This document shows, piece by piece, positions 54,019-63,616 of a stretch of 64,000 nucleotides of DNA (its first letter is position 1; the number at the start of each line of letters is the position of its first letter). Position numbers and translations under genes: made by a program. Location: contig CALKJZ010000014.1 in NCBI GenBank assembly GCA_937995515.1, positions 124,001 through 188,000 of the forward strand, in the 5' to 3' direction. The stretch comes from an uncultured Sphingomonadaceae bacterium. Its GTDB lineage: Bacteria > Pseudomonadota > Alphaproteobacteria > Sphingomonadales > Sphingomonadaceae. A model generated the notes under the pieces. The model saw only the letters and a list, made by a program, of their open reading frames with translations, had not been told where the DNA came from and made no database searches.

Positions 54019-55351
54019 TCCGCGCGTGCACGTCGGCGGTGATCGGCCACCCGCGCGCGAGGGCCGCCGCAGCCAGGCCGAGCACGATGGGCGGGGCGAC
54101 AAAGAGGAACAGGAGGCCGGAGAGAGCCTCCGGCCCGTTGGCTGCGCCCGGCGCGGGATCGAAGCCGAACAGGCCAAGGAGCGGGTAGGTGAGCCCGACC
54201 GGGATGGCATAGCCGAGCTTGGCGGTTGCCGTGAGCAGCGCGTAGCTGAGACCGGTTGTCTCGGTGATGCCCGCACCACCCTCCATCTGCTGGTCGAGCG
54301 TCTGGGCATCGACGAGATCGGCAAGCATTGCCCGCAGCAGGAAGGTGGGCGCGGCAAAGGGAATGCCAGCCACCACCATGCCGGCTGCCATCAGCGGATA
54401 ATGGGCGGCCGGAATGGCGACGACGCCGAGCTGGGCGAGGCCGATCCAGAGCGCCGAGAGGGCCGCCGCCCGATGCTTGCCCAGCCGCTGTGCCAGCCGG
54501 ATCCACAGCGGCGCAGCCGCGAGCCCGGCAACGAAGTAGAACAGGAGGAGGCTCGAGGCCTCGCCGGCGGTGAAGCCGCGTGCGGCGGTGAAGAAGAACA
54601 GGAACAGCGCGCCCACCATGCCCGGCACCACGGCCAGCAGCAGGTCCACCGCCAGCAGGCGGACCATCCGCCGGTCGGCCAGCACGCGCGGCACGTCGGC
54701 AAACCGCACCCGCTCGGTCGAGACGGCCGCGCGGCCTTCGGGCACCACAAGGGCGGCCGGCACGATGGTGAGCGGCAGCGCGACGACCACGGCAAGCCCC
54801 ATGGCGTGGACGGCAGCCGACGGCCCGGCGCCGGGGGCCAGCCAGCCGACCAGCGGGGGCACGAACAGGATGAGGATTGTGCCCACCACGTTCATTGCCG
54901 TCCACCAGCCGAAGATCCGCGCGCGCTCCCCATAGTCGGACGACAGGCGCGCGCCCCAGCTGGTCTGCGAGAGATAGACGCATGAAAACCCGAAGTAGAA
55001 GAGCATGAGCGCAAGGAACGCCTGCGTCGCCGAGACACCGGGAGGCGCGAAGAAGATCGCGGCGACACCGGCCATCATCACCAGCCCGCCGCCGAGCAGC
55101 CACGGGCGGAACTGGCCGATCCGCGTGCGGCTGTTGTCCATCAGCGCGCCGAGCAGCGGATCGAGGGGCATATCGAGCAGGCGCACGATGGCGAACAGGA
55201 AGCCGACGGTGGCCAGCGGCAGACCGAGGGTGCCAGCATAATGCGGGGGCAGGTAGACGACGAGCGGCAGCCCGACGGCGGCGGCCGGGAGGCAGGGCCC
55301 GCACCAGGCGAAAAGCGTCGTCGTGCGCACCCTGTGGCCTGCGGGCTGCAT
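53930..55351 (-). CDS. MFS transporter, GPH (sugar:cation symporter) type
   Basis: 473 residues from the ATG at 55351. Twelve-helix permease of the MelB-like GPH group: RLLDMPLDPLLGALMDNSR with RIGQFRPWLLGG is the loop signature of the family, and AGEASSLLLFYFVAGLAAAP and ATFLLRAMLAD-type segments follow. GPH proteins import glycosides or other small solutes with Na+ or H+. The substrate is unknown and there is no catabolic gene beside it. Its last 30 codons lie opposite the end of the M16 peptidase gene. Confidence 0.85.
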   Translation of the reverse strand: MQPAGHRVRTTTLFAWCGPCLPAAAVGLPLVVYLPPHYAGTLGLPLATVGFLFAIVRLLDMPLDPLLGALMDNSRTRIGQFRPWLLGGGLVMMAGVAAIFFAPPGVSATQAFLALMLFYFGFSCVYLSQTSWGARLSSDYGERARIFGWWTAMNVVGTILILFVPPLVGWLAPGAGPSAAVHAMGLAVVVALPLTIVPAALVVPEGRAAVSTERVRFADVPRVLADRRMVRLLAVDLLLAVVPGMVGALFLFFFTAARGFTAGEASSLLLFYFVAGLAAAPLWIRLAQRLGKHRAAALSALWIGLAQLGVVAIPAAHYPLMAAGMVVAGIPFAAPTFLLRAMLADLVDAQTLDQQMEGGAGITETTGLSYALLTATAKLGYAIPVGLTYPLLGLFGFDPAPGAANGPEALSGLLFLFVAPPIVLGLAAAALARGWPITADVHARIISELAASAPRPLPESAPDSAPRGEARAI

Positions 55352-55420
55352 GGCATTCGAGACTGCCAGAGCCGGGCGGCTCTGGCCAGCGCTTTGCGCC
55401 TCGGCTAGCCCCTCGCCGCC

Positions 55421-56893
55421 ATGGCCGCGCCGCCCACCGATACCAGCGCCCTTGCCCGCGGCGGACGGCACAATGTGCTCGGCTATGTCCTGCGGCTGGG
55501 GGCGCGCATCCCCTTCCTGTTCATCGCCGGCCGCCTTTACGGAGCCGAGGAGCTTGGCCGCTTTGCCTATGCCGTTGCAATCGTCGAGTTTGCAGCGGCG
55601 CTTGCCATGCTTGGCCTCAAACGCGGGCTGGCGGCGGCGCTCGCCAACAACCGCCAGCGGCCCGAGACGCACATCGTCATGGACGGTCTCCTGCTCGTGC
55701 TGCTTGCAGGCGGTGCCGTCGCAGCGCTGCTGGTGGCGCTGCCGGTCCTCCTGTTTCCCGATGGGCCCATCACGCCGGCCATGCGGCTCCTGCCGCTCGT
55801 CATCCTGTTCATCGTCACCTCCGACCTCACCCTGACAGCGCTCGCCTTCCGCCACCGGATCGACGCGCAGGTGCGCGCGCGCGCGATCATCGAGCCCTGG
55901 GTGCTCACGCTTGCGGCCACGGGGATCGCGTTCACGGCCTGGGCCTCGAACGGGCTGATGATTGCCTATGCGGTGTCGCTGGCCGCAGCGGCGCTTGCCT
56001 CCGTCGGGCCCTGCGTGCGGCAGTTCGGACTGCCCACTGGCTGGCGCCCATCGGCTGCGCGGCTCCTCGCCCTTGCGCGGGCCAATCTGCCGCTTGCCGG
56101 CGCGGATGCGATCGAATGGTCGATCCGGCGTGTCGATGTGGTGATCCTCGGCCGGCTGGCGCCAGCCGAGGTCGTGGGCATCTACTATGTCGCGCAGCAG
56201 GTCGCCTCGCTGGCGGGCCGCCTGCGCTCCTCCTTCGATCCGATCCTGGCGCCGATGCTCTCCATGGCGATGGCTCAGGGCCGCCGGAGCGATGCCGCGC
56301 ACGACATTTCGCAGGTCGGCTTCTGGGTGATGAGCGTGCAGTTTCCCGTCGTCCTTGCGCTCGGGCTCACGGCCGAGGGCACGATGGGCCTGTTCGGCCC
56401 GGAGTTCGCAGCCGGCGCCGCCGTGCTTGCCCTTCTGCTGGTGGCAGAACTGCTGGGCACGCCCGGGGCGGTTACCGAGACGGGCCTCGTCTATTCCCGC
56501 CCGCGCGAGAACCTTGTGCTTTCGGCAGTGGCGATCGGTCTGGTGGCGGTGGTGGCCTGGCTTGCCGTGCCCCGCCTTGGCGGCGCAGGGGCCGCACTCG
56601 GCCTGCTGGTCGCCCTCGGCTTCGCCTCGCTGGGACGCGCCCGGCTTCTTGCCCGCGCGCTCGGCCAGCCGGCGCCGGTGTGGCGCTGGTCGCTCATCGG
56701 AGCCGCGGCACCGGCAGCCGGCGTGGGCCTTGCCGCGCGGCAGCTTCCCGAACTGTGGATGATGGCACTGGGGATCCCGGCCATCCTCCTCGCTTATGGA
56801 GTGGTGATCTGGCGGTTCGGCTATAGGCAGGCGGACCGGATGCTGTTTCAGGCCGCACGCGCGCGGCAGAAGACCATGGAGGAGGGACAATGA
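55421..56893 (+). CDS. Oligosaccharide flippase-family membrane protein
   Basis: 490 residues with about 12-14 membrane helices, beginning GGRHNVLGYVLRLGARIPFL. The RLYGAEELGRFAYAVAIVEF segment is typical of polysaccharide flippases (MVF/Wzx-type), which move lipid-linked sugars across the inner membrane. There are no glycosyltransferases nearby, so the cargo cannot be guessed. Its end overlaps the NADP-dependent reductase gene as ATGA. It is divergent from the GPH transporter, 69 bp away. Confidence 0.85.
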   Translation: MAAPPTDTSALARGGRHNVLGYVLRLGARIPFLFIAGRLYGAEELGRFAYAVAIVEFAAALAMLGLKRGLAAALANNRQRPETHIVMDGLLLVLLAGGAVAALLVALPVLLFPDGPITPAMRLLPLVILFIVTSDLTLTALAFRHRIDAQVRARAIIEPWVLTLAATGIAFTAWASNGLMIAYAVSLAAAALASVGPCVRQFGLPTGWRPSAARLLALARANLPLAGADAIEWSIRRVDVVILGRLAPAEVVGIYYVAQQVASLAGRLRSSFDPILAPMLSMAMAQGRRSDAAHDISQVGFWVMSVQFPVVLALGLTAEGTMGLFGPEFAAGAAVLALLLVAELLGTPGAVTETGLVYSRPRENLVLSAVAIGLVAVVAWLAVPRLGGAGAALGLLVALGFASLGRARLLARALGQPAPVWRWSLIGAAAPAAGVGLAARQLPELWMMALGIPAILLAYGVVIWRFGYRQADRMLFQAARARQKTMEEGQ

Positions 56894-57888
56894 CCATGAA
56901 CCGGACGGTCCGGCTTGCAAGGCGGCCGCAGGGCCTGCCCCCGGCCGACACATGGGCGATCGCCGATGAGCCGGTGCCGCAGCCGGGCGAGGGCGAGGTG
57001 CTGGTCAGGGTGAAGGCGATCTCGCTCGACCCGGCCATGCGCGGCTGGATCAACGAGGGGCGGAGCTACATCCCGCCGGTTGCGATCGGCGAGGTGATGC
57101 GCGCGGGCGCCGTGGGCGAGGTGGCGGAAAGCCGGCACCCCGATTTTGCGCCCGGTGATGCGGTTGCCGGCGGCTTTGGCGTGCAGCGTTTTGCCGTGGC
57201 ACGGGCGTTGGATCTCGAGCGGATCGACCTTCGCGTGGCCGACTGGCCGACCTGGCTCGGCGTGCTCGGAATGCCCGGCATGACCGCCTATTTCGGCCTC
57301 CTCGACGTGGGCGCGCTGAAGGACGGCGAGACGGTGGTGGTGAGCGCGGCAGCAGGCGCGGTCGGTGGGCTGGTCGGCCAGATTGCGAAAATCCACGGTT
57401 GCCGGGTGGTGGGCATCGCCGGCGGGCCGGACAAGTGCCGCCATGTCGTGGAGACCCTGGGCTTCGATGCCTGCATCGACTATCGAAAGGGCGATCTCGT
57501 GCGGCGGCTCGCAGCAGCCGTGCCCGACGGCCTCGACATTTATTTCGACAACGTGGGCGGCGAGACGCTCGAGGCGGCGATCAGCCTGCTGCGCCGGGGT
57601 GCGCGCGTGGTGATCTGCGGCGCGATCTCGGGCTACAATGATTTCACCAAGATCACGGGCCCGCGCAACTATCTGAACCTGCTGGTGCAGCGCGCGCGCA
57701 TGGAGGGGTTCATCGTGTTCGACTATGCCGGGCGCTACCCGGAGGCGAAGCGCCAGATCGCCGAATGGCTGCGCGCGGGCCGGGTGACGGCGAAGGAGGA
57801 TGTGCAGCACGGGATCGACCGCTTTCCCGAGGTGCTGAACATGCTCTACACGTCGAGGAACTTCGGCAAGCTGGTGCTGGTGCCCTAG
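56890..57888 (+). CDS. NADP-dependent oxidoreductase, zinc-free MDR family
   Basis: 332 residues, coupled to the flippase gene by an ATGA overlap. Medium-chain reductase of the leukotriene-B4 dehydrogenase/quinone-reductase group without structural zinc cysteines. [20 protein letters not shown] and the Rossmann loop [20 protein letters not shown] are diagnostic, as is [13 protein letters not shown]. Such enzymes reduce alpha,beta-unsaturated ketones and aldehydes with NADPH. Physiological substrate unknown. Confidence 0.92.
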   Translation: MTMNRTVRLARRPQGLPPADTWAIADEPVPQPGEGEVLVRVKAISLDPAMRGWINEGRSYIPPVAIGEVMRAGAVGEVAESRHPDFAPGDAVAGGFGVQRFAVARALDLERIDLRVADWPTWLGVLGMPGMTAYFGLLDVGALKDGETVVVSAAAGAVGGLVGQIAKIHGCRVVGIAGGPDKCRHVVETLGFDACIDYRKGDLVRRLAAAVPDGLDIYFDNVGGETLEAAISLLRRGARVVICGAISGYNDFTKITGPRNYLNLLVQRARMEGFIVFDYAGRYPEAKRQIAEWLRAGRVTAKEDVQHGIDRFPEVLNMLYTSRNFGKLVLVP

Positions 57889-57901
57889 GCCCGCCCCAGC
57901 C

Positions 57902-57923
57902 GCCCCGGATACCGCGCCGGGGC
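57902..57923 (+). terminator. Short GC hairpin after the reductase gene
   Basis: GCCCCGG (57902-57908) pairs with CCGGGGC (57917-57923) around an 8-nt loop, 13 nt after the stop. There is no T-run, so it may be a weak terminator. Confidence 0.4.
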
Positions 57924-57929
57924 AGGGGC

Positions 57930-57958
57930 TTCCACGAACGGCCCCGGCTTCCTACATG
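57930..57958 (+). promoter_or_regulatory. Weak candidate hslVU promoter
   Basis: TTCCAC (57930-57935), a 17-bp spacer and TACATG (57953-57958), about 55 bp before hslV. The -35 departs from TTGAC; a heat-shock sigma factor might use it, but no clear RpoH box is seen. Confidence 0.3.
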
Positions 57959-58013
57959 GCCGAAAGACATCCGCGGCCGCATTGGGCGACCGCGCGCAGG
58001 ATCCTGGCCTTTC

Positions 58014-58559
58014 GTGACGACATCGGGCAATCAGTGGCACGGCACCACCATCCTTTCGGTGCGCAAGGGCGGCGAGGTGGTGGTCGCAGGCGACGGCCAG
58101 GTGAGCCTCGGCCAGACGGTCATCAAGCCCAATGCCCGCAAGGTGCGCCGCATCGGTGCCGGCGATGGCGTGATCGGCGGCTTTGCCGGCTCGACGGCTG
58201 ATGCCTTCACCCTCTTCGAGCGGCTCGAGGCCAAGCTCGAGCGCCATTCCGGCCAGCTTACCCGTGCGGCGGTGGAGCTGGCGCGCGACTGGCGGCAGGA
58301 CCGCTACCTGCGCCGGCTGGAAGCGATGATGATCGTTGCCGACCGCACGGCGACCCTGATCGTCACCGGCATGGGCGACGTGCTGGAGCCGAACGACGGG
58401 ATCGCGGCGATCGGCTCGGGCGGCAACTATGCGCTTGCCGCCGCGCGCGCGCTGGCCGATTCCGGCCACGATGCCGAAACCATCGCCCGCCGTGCCATGG
58501 CGATCGCGGCCGAGATCTGTGTCTATACCAACGCCCATCTGACGGTGGAAAAGCTGTGA
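58014..58559 (+). CDS. hslV: HslV peptidase subunit
   Basis: 181 residues using the GTG at 58014. Proteasome-like threonine peptidase. After loss of ten residues the catalytic threonine is T11 ([20 protein letters not shown]). [20 protein letters not shown] and [15 protein letters not shown] are typical. It degrades misfolded proteins fed by HslU, whose gene overlaps by 4 nt. Confidence 0.97.
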   Translation: MTTSGNQWHGTTILSVRKGGEVVVAGDGQVSLGQTVIKPNARKVRRIGAGDGVIGGFAGSTADAFTLFERLEAKLERHSGQLTRAAVELARDWRQDRYLRRLEAMMIVADRTATLIVTGMGDVLEPNDGIAAIGSGGNYALAAARALADSGHDAETIARRAMAIAAEICVYTNAHLTVEKL

Positions 58560-59896
58560 ACATCCTGCCTGAGGCATCGGCCTTCGAGGCGCCGCAGGCG
58601 CTCACCCCCAGGGCCATCGTGGCCGCGCTCGACCGCCACATCGTCGGGCAGGCCGAGGCAAAGAAGGCGGTTGCCGTCGCGCTCCGCAACCGCTGGCGGC
58701 GCCAGCAGCTCGATCCCGATCTCCGCGAGGAGGTCACGCCCAAGAACATCCTGATGATCGGGCCGACGGGGTGCGGCAAGACCGAGATCGCCCGCCGGCT
58801 GGCGAGGCTGGCCGATGCCCCCTTCATCAAGGTGGAGGCGACCAAGTTCACCGAGGTCGGCTATGTGGGCCGCGACGTGGATTCGATCATCCGCGACCTT
58901 GTCGAGGATGCGATCCGGATCGTGCGCGAGAACCGACGCGCCACCGTGCGCGAGGCCGCCGAGGCGGCCGCCATGGACCGCCTGCTCGATGCGCTGGTGG
59001 GCAAGGATGCCTCTGAGGCGACCCGGCTCGCCTTCCGCGACCGGGTGCGCGACGGCTCGCTTGCGTCCCGCGAGGTGGAGATCGAGGTGGAGGACTCAGG
59101 CGGCGGCCTGCCGTTCGAAATCCCCGGCATGCCGCCCGGCTCGGTGGGCATGATCAGCCTGTCCGACATCATGGGCAAGCTGGCCCCCCGGCGCACCAAG
59201 CGGCGCAAGATGCCGGTTCCGGCCGCGCTCGAGCTCCTCGTCGCCGAGGAAAGCGACCGGCGGCTCGACGACGAGGAGATCACCCGCGAGGCGGTGCGCG
59301 CGGCCGAAGCCAATGGGATCGTGTTTCTCGACGAGGTCGACAAGATCGCGGTCTCCGACATCCGCGGCGGCTCCGTCTCGCGCGAGGGCGTCCAGCGCGA
59401 CCTCCTGCCGCTGATCGAGGGGACGACGGTTGCCACCAAATATGGGCCGGTGAAGACGGACCACATTCTCTTCATCGCCTCGGGGGCTTTCCATGTCGCC
59501 AAGCCCTCCGACCTGCTGCCCGAACTCCAGGGGCGCCTGCCGATCCGCGTGGAGCTCAAGGGCCTGACCGCCGAGGATTTCCGCCGGATCCTGACCGAGA
59601 CCGAGGCCTCGCTCACCCGGCAATATGCCGCGCTTCTGGCGACGGAAAATGTCGCCCTGTCCTTCACCGACGACGGGATCGAGGCCATTGCGCGCTTTGC
59701 GGCGCTGGTGAACGAGCAGGTGGAGAACATCGGCGCGCGGCGGCTTTCGACCATCATGGAAAAGTTGCTCGAGGACTGGAGCTTCGAGGCCTCCGACATG
59801 GCGCCGGGGACGGCGCTGACAGTCGATGCCGCCCATGTCGAGCGGCAGCTGGCCGACATTGCCCGCAACACCGACCTGTCGAAGTTCATCCTCTAG
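58556..59896 (+). CDS. hslU: HslU ATPase subunit
   Basis: 446 residues, GTG start overlapping the hslV stop. AAA+ unfoldase: Walker [16 protein letters not shown], Walker [12 protein letters not shown], and the C-terminal SKFIL tail that inserts into HslV to activate it. The I-domain (about 110-240) is present. It forms the HslVU complex with the product of the gene before it. Confidence 0.98.
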   Translation: MNILPEASAFEAPQALTPRAIVAALDRHIVGQAEAKKAVAVALRNRWRRQQLDPDLREEVTPKNILMIGPTGCGKTEIARRLARLADAPFIKVEATKFTEVGYVGRDVDSIIRDLVEDAIRIVRENRRATVREAAEAAAMDRLLDALVGKDASEATRLAFRDRVRDGSLASREVEIEVEDSGGGLPFEIPGMPPGSVGMISLSDIMGKLAPRRTKRRKMPVPAALELLVAEESDRRLDDEEITREAVRAAEANGIVFLDEVDKIAVSDIRGGSVSREGVQRDLLPLIEGTTVATKYGPVKTDHILFIASGAFHVAKPSDLLPELQGRLPIRVELKGLTAEDFRRILTETEASLTRQYAALLATENVALSFTDDGIEAIARFAALVNEQVENIGARRLSTIMEKLLEDWSFEASDMAPGTALTVDAAHVERQLADIARNTDLSKFIL

Positions 59897-59914
59897 CCGC
59901 ACCCCGGCCTCGGG

Positions 59915-60793
59915 CTATTCGGCCGCAAGCGGCAGGTCGCCCCCTGCATCGCCGGCCAGCAGCGACAGCATCGCCTGCGCCGTCCTGGCAAAAGCCCCGA
60001 GCACCTCGGCCAGCAGGCCGGCGAGAGGTCCGAAGTCCGGCCCCGGCTCGAGGGTTGCCGGGTTCATGTAGAGCCCGCGGTCGATTTCCAGCTGCAGCAC
60101 GTGGAGGCCCGCGGCCGGGGCGGCGTGCCGCCGTGTGGTGTGGCCGCCCGCATAGGGCTGGTTGCGGGCCACCCGCAGCCCGCGGGCGGCAAACAGGCCA
60201 AGGAGCGAGTCGACGAGCGGGCCGGCCGCGCTGCGGCCATGGAGATCGCCGATCACGATCTGTGCCGGCGGCCCTGCGAGCGCGGGCAGGCCGGGCATCG
60301 AGTGGCAGTCGACCAGCACGGCCGCACCGTGGGCGGCGCGGATGGCGCGAAGCCGCCGGGCCAGCTCGGCATGATAGGGGCGGTGCACGCGCGAAAGGCG
60401 CATCGGGGCCTCGGCCGGATCGAGAAGGTCGCGGTAGATCGGCCTGTCGGGCGCAATCATGCGCGGGATCACGCCATAGCCCGCGCGCACCCGGTCCGTC
60501 AGCCGGATGGGCAGGTCGATCGGCCCATCGAACATCGTCCGGTCGAGCTCGGTCTCGGCGCGGTTGAGGTCGAGATAGCTGCGTGCGAACCGGGCGGCCA
60601 CGAGCGGCAGGCCCGCCTGTGCCGCCGGCCCGAGCAGCGCGTCGACATGCGCATCCTCGAACTGGCGCAGCTCGGCCCTCGAAAGCCTGGCGCCTGCAAG
60701 AAACGCAGCCGGCATGTGCGTGCCGCTGTGCGGCGAGGCGAGAAGCACCGGATAGCCGGCTGCAGCCGGGCCCGAGGCGACCCAGGGGGTCAT
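59915..60793 (-). CDS. N-formylglutamate amidohydrolase-family protein
   Basis: 292 residues from the ATG at 60793, overlapping the upstream photolyase-like gene by 4 nt (ATGA). FGase fold with metal-site motifs ASPHSGTHMP (H22), DAHVDALLG, RSYLDLNRAETELD and VDCHSMPG. Classical members hydrolyse N-formylglutamate in histidine breakdown; no hut genes are nearby, so the real substrate may be another N-acyl amino acid. Confidence 0.88.
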   Translation of the reverse strand: MTPWVASGPAAAGYPVLLASPHSGTHMPAAFLAGARLSRAELRQFEDAHVDALLGPAAQAGLPLVAARFARSYLDLNRAETELDRTMFDGPIDLPIRLTDRVRAGYGVIPRMIAPDRPIYRDLLDPAEAPMRLSRVHRPYHAELARRLRAIRAAHGAAVLVDCHSMPGLPALAGPPAQIVIGDLHGRSAAGPLVDSLLGLFAARGLRVARNQPYAGGHTTRRHAAPAAGLHVLQLEIDRGLYMNPATLEPGPDFGPLAGLLAEVLGAFARTAQAMLSLLAGDAGGDLPLAAE

Positions 60794-61983
60794 GCCACGA
60801 GCCGTGCGATCTGCGGGCGGAAGGCGAAGAAGCCCTTGCGCGCGTGCGGCCACGCGGCCCTGTCCCACTGCCGCATCACCGGCACGAGCGCGATGCCGGC
60901 CTCAGCGAGCGCGCGTGCTGCGGTGGCCACCCGGTCTGCCACGGGCCCCACGGGCGCATGCGGCGTCACCACCTGGCGCAGCCGGCTGGCGGTGGCCCAT
61001 GCGACGAGCCCAGCCTCGACATCGGGCTCGGGAAGGCGGGTGACGGGCGCCTGCCAGTGGGCGCTGGCACGCGCGCAGGCATCTGCCAGCCCGGCATCGG
61101 CATGGGCGCGTTTCAGCGGGGCCGGATCGCCGCCGATGCCGTCCACTGCTGCAATCGCCGCAATCGGCGGCAGGCCGATCGTCTCGGGCGAAAGATCCTC
61201 GGTGGTGATCCACAGCCCGGTTGCAAGCTCCGGGTCTGGCGCCGGCGGGGCCGGCAGCGGCACCAGCGGCACCGGCGGCTCGGCCGGCAGCGGGGGTGCC
61301 TGCGTGGCGAGCGGTGCCTCCACCCGGAACCGCCCGCCCGAGACCCGCCGGATCGTCTCGGCGCTGGCGAGATAGGTCTTGCCGACGGTCTGCAGCCCGG
61401 CCACCCAGCGCCACGAGAGCGTGTTGGAGGCCGGGCAGGCATCGAGGAGGTGGCGGAAGAAGAAGGCCGCTCCCAGCTCCCAGGGCAGCCGAAGCGTGAA
61501 GATCCAGATCGAGGCGAAGCTCATGCGGGCGTGGTTGTGGAGGTAGCCCGTGGCTTCCAGCTCGCCCACCCATGCATCGAAACAGTCGATGCCGGTGCGC
61601 GAGGAGATGGCGTCGGCATAGGTTGCGGCAAGCGCGGGCTCGCGGGCGAGGCGCTGTTCGGCCTGGGCCACGCCCGACACAAAGCGCTGCCACGCCTGCG
61701 GCCGCTGCTCCAGCCATCCGCGCCAGTAGCTGCGCCAGCAGACCTCGGCGACGAACTTCTCCGAGCTGGCAAGCCCGTGCGCGGCGACCGCCGCGCGGGC
61801 GACTTCTTCCTCGGTGATGAGCCGGCGACGGATGGCGGGCGACAGTTCCGACACGGTGGTGCGGCGGCCCGGCCCCTCGTCGAGATTGCGGCGCGCGGCA
61901 TAGGCCCGGCCCGCGCGCGGAACAAAGGCCGCAAGGCGGGCGCAGGCCTCGGCCCGCGTGCGCGCAAATCCGGGCTCAGCCAC
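60790..61983 (-). CDS. Photolyase/cryptochrome-like FAD-binding protein, domain order unusual
   Basis: 397 residues from the GTG at 61983. The first 215 residues are the helical FAD domain of photolyases: TVSELSPAIRRRLITEEE, FVAEVCWRSYWRGW, ISSRTGIDCFDAWVGELEAT, GYLHNHARMSFASIW, and SNTLSWRWVAGLQTVGKTYL. The N-terminal alpha/beta antenna domain that normally precedes it is missing. Instead, after a proline-rich linker (about 228-252), a 140-residue C-terminal part follows (VVTPHAPVGPVADRV, LAEAGIALVPVMRQWDRAAW, KGFFAFRPQIARL), which may be an equivalent small domain. Repair activity or light sensing is not shown. It is overlapped by genes on both sides, so it sits in an operon. Confidence 0.82.
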   Translation of the reverse strand: MAEPGFARTRAEACARLAAFVPRAGRAYAARRNLDEGPGRRTTVSELSPAIRRRLITEEEVARAAVAAHGLASSEKFVAEVCWRSYWRGWLEQRPQAWQRFVSGVAQAEQRLAREPALAATYADAISSRTGIDCFDAWVGELEATGYLHNHARMSFASIWIFTLRLPWELGAAFFFRHLLDACPASNTLSWRWVAGLQTVGKTYLASAETIRRVSGGRFRVEAPLATQAPPLPAEPPVPLVPLPAPPAPDPELATGLWITTEDLSPETIGLPPIAAIAAVDGIGGDPAPLKRAHADAGLADACARASAHWQAPVTRLPEPDVEAGLVAWATASRLRQVVTPHAPVGPVADRVATAARALAEAGIALVPVMRQWDRAAWPHARKGFFAFRPQIARLVA

Positions 61984-62674
61984 GGCGGAGAAGCGCGTCG
62001 GCCACCTGCTCGCGCGTGATGCACACCATCTGCCTCGGCGGCCAGCCCGGCTGGTAGTCGTCGAACACGGCCACCGGCGCGCGCGGCACGTTGAACGGCG
62101 GCTGGAACAGGTCGAACCAGCGGAAGCTGCCCGAGCGGATGTCGCGGTTCTTGACCTCGGGGCCGGTGTGGATGGTGGTGAGCATGAGCGGGATGGCCGA
62201 GCGGGCGAAGTTCGCAAGGGCTGCAAACACGTCGGCATTGGAAAGGTGAAACAGGCAGTCCCGGCACAGCCACAGTTCGGCAGCTGGCAGCGGGTCTTCC
62301 ACGATGTCGAGCACCACGAAGCGGGCCTGCGGCCAGTCGGTGGCCGCGCGGGCCCTTTCCACCACCGCCGGCACGAGGTCGGCACCTATATAGGCAATGC
62401 CCATCTCCGGCAGGATGTGCCGCATCCAGTTGAGATCGCCGCACGGTGCATCGAGCAGGGTCTTCACGCCCAGCGCGCGGACGAGGGCGGGCAGCTCGCG
62501 GCGGATCGTCTCGGTTGCCGCAAGGTGCGAGCCGGGGCCCGAGACGCTTTCCGCCGCGCCCCAGAGATTGTGGTCGTGGATGCGCTGGAAGGCCTGCCGG
62601 CGGTCGGCAAAGGCAAGCAAGAGCTCCGCGCGCAGGTGCCTGAGCGACGCGCGCATGCTGGCAAGGCTTGGCAT
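61976..62674 (-). CDS. Class I SAM-dependent methyltransferase
   Basis: 232 residues from the ATG at 62674; TTG at 62710 is a weaker alternative. SAM-binding motif LLDAPCGDLNWMRHILPEMG, then YIGADLVPAVVERARA and VVLDIVEDPLP. The C-terminal segment RWFDLFQPPFNVPRAPVAVF recurs in alphaproteobacterial homologues. Target unknown. It overlaps the photolyase-like gene by 8 nt, so the two are probably co-translated. Confidence 0.85.
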   Translation of the reverse strand: MPSLASMRASLRHLRAELLLAFADRRQAFQRIHDHNLWGAAESVSGPGSHLAATETIRRELPALVRALGVKTLLDAPCGDLNWMRHILPEMGIAYIGADLVPAVVERARAATDWPQARFVVLDIVEDPLPAAELWLCRDCLFHLSNADVFAALANFARSAIPLMLTTIHTGPEVKNRDIRSGSFRWFDLFQPPFNVPRAPVAVFDDYQPGWPPRQMVCITREQVADALLRRG

Positions 62675-62758
62675 GCCACGAGGTGAAGCCGAGCGGCCGG
62701 CGCGCGTCAATGGCGCCGGTTGGCCCTGCGCCAGTGCGAGGCGCTGCGGCAGGGGCGG

Positions 62759-63124
62759 CTAGACGGTGAAGCTCTCGCCGCACCCGCAGCTGCCTTTGGC
62801 GTTGGGGTTCTCGAACACGAAGCCCGCGGAAAAATCATCCTCCCGCCAGTCCATCACCGAGCCGATGAGATAGAGAAGCGAGGCGCCATCGACGAACAGC
62901 GTGCCCGATGGCGTGACGATCGCCTCGTCGCCCGGCCTTGGCTCGGTTGCGTAGTCGAGCGCGTAGGCAAGGCCCGAGCATCCGCGCCGCGGGGTTGAAA
63001 GCCGCACGCCGGCGACCGGGCCGGGGGCGCTTGCCAGCAGCTGCGCGATCCGTGCCTCGGCTGCCGGCGTGAGGGTGATCGCCGCCGGGCGCGGGCGCGC
63101 GCGGGCCAGGGTTTCGCTCGTCAT
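62759..63124 (-). CDS. sufA: Iron-sulfur assembly protein, HesB/IscA type
   Basis: 121 residues. A-type carrier that receives Fe-S clusters and hands them on. The three ligand cysteines are C49 (RRGCSGLAY) and C113/C115 (GSCGCGESFTV). ITLTPAAEARIAQLL is the usual start of the fold. Last gene of the suf run here, 21 nt after sufT. Confidence 0.95.
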   Translation of the reverse strand: MTSETLARARPRPAAITLTPAAEARIAQLLASAPGPVAGVRLSTPRRGCSGLAYALDYATEPRPGDEAIVTPSGTLFVDGASLLYLIGSVMDWREDDFSAGFVFENPNAKGSCGCGESFTV

Positions 63125-63145
63125 CCCGTCCTCCTCTCGCCCCCG

Positions 63146-63616
63146 CTACAGCATCCCGAGCTCAAGCCGGGCCTCGTCCGACATCATCGAGGGATCCCAC
63201 GGCGGATCCCAGACCAGCTGGACCTCGGCCGAGGCGACCCCGGGCACCGCCATGGTGCGGATTTCCACTTCCGCCGGCATCGATTCGGCCACCGGGCAGT
63301 GCGGGGTGGTCAAGGTCATGGTGATGGTCACATGACCGTCCTTTATCCCTACTCCGTAGACAAGGCCGAGATCGTAGATGTTCACCGGGATTTCGGGGTC
63401 GAAGATCTCGCGCAGCGCTGCGATCACGGCGTCGCGCAGCGCCTCGTCCCCCTCGGCCGCCGGTTCCGGCTGCCGCGAGAGAAATCCTTCGAGATAGTCC
63501 CGCTGGCGCGGGGCGGCGCCGGCGGGCGGGCCGGCAAGCGGCGGCGCCTTGGGGGGCGGCTCCACGCTGTCGACGATCTCGGTCTCGAAGATGCGCTGCG
63601 ATGCCTGGTCGTTCAT
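63146..63616 (-). CDS. sufT: SUF-associated MIP18/DUF59 protein (SufT)
   Basis: 156 residues. An N-terminal proline-rich stretch is followed by the DUF59 domain: DAVIAALREIFDPEIPVNIY, DLGLVYGVGIKDGHVTITM, and the TLTTPHCPVAESMP cysteine motif. Supports maturation of Fe-S proteins. It overlaps sufS by 4 nt. Confidence 0.94.
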   Translation of the reverse strand: MNDQASQRIFETEIVDSVEPPPKAPPLAGPPAGAAPRQRDYLEGFLSRQPEPAAEGDEALRDAVIAALREIFDPEIPVNIYDLGLVYGVGIKDGHVTITMTLTTPHCPVAESMPAEVEIRTMAVPGVASAEVQLVWDPPWDPSMMSDEARLELGML

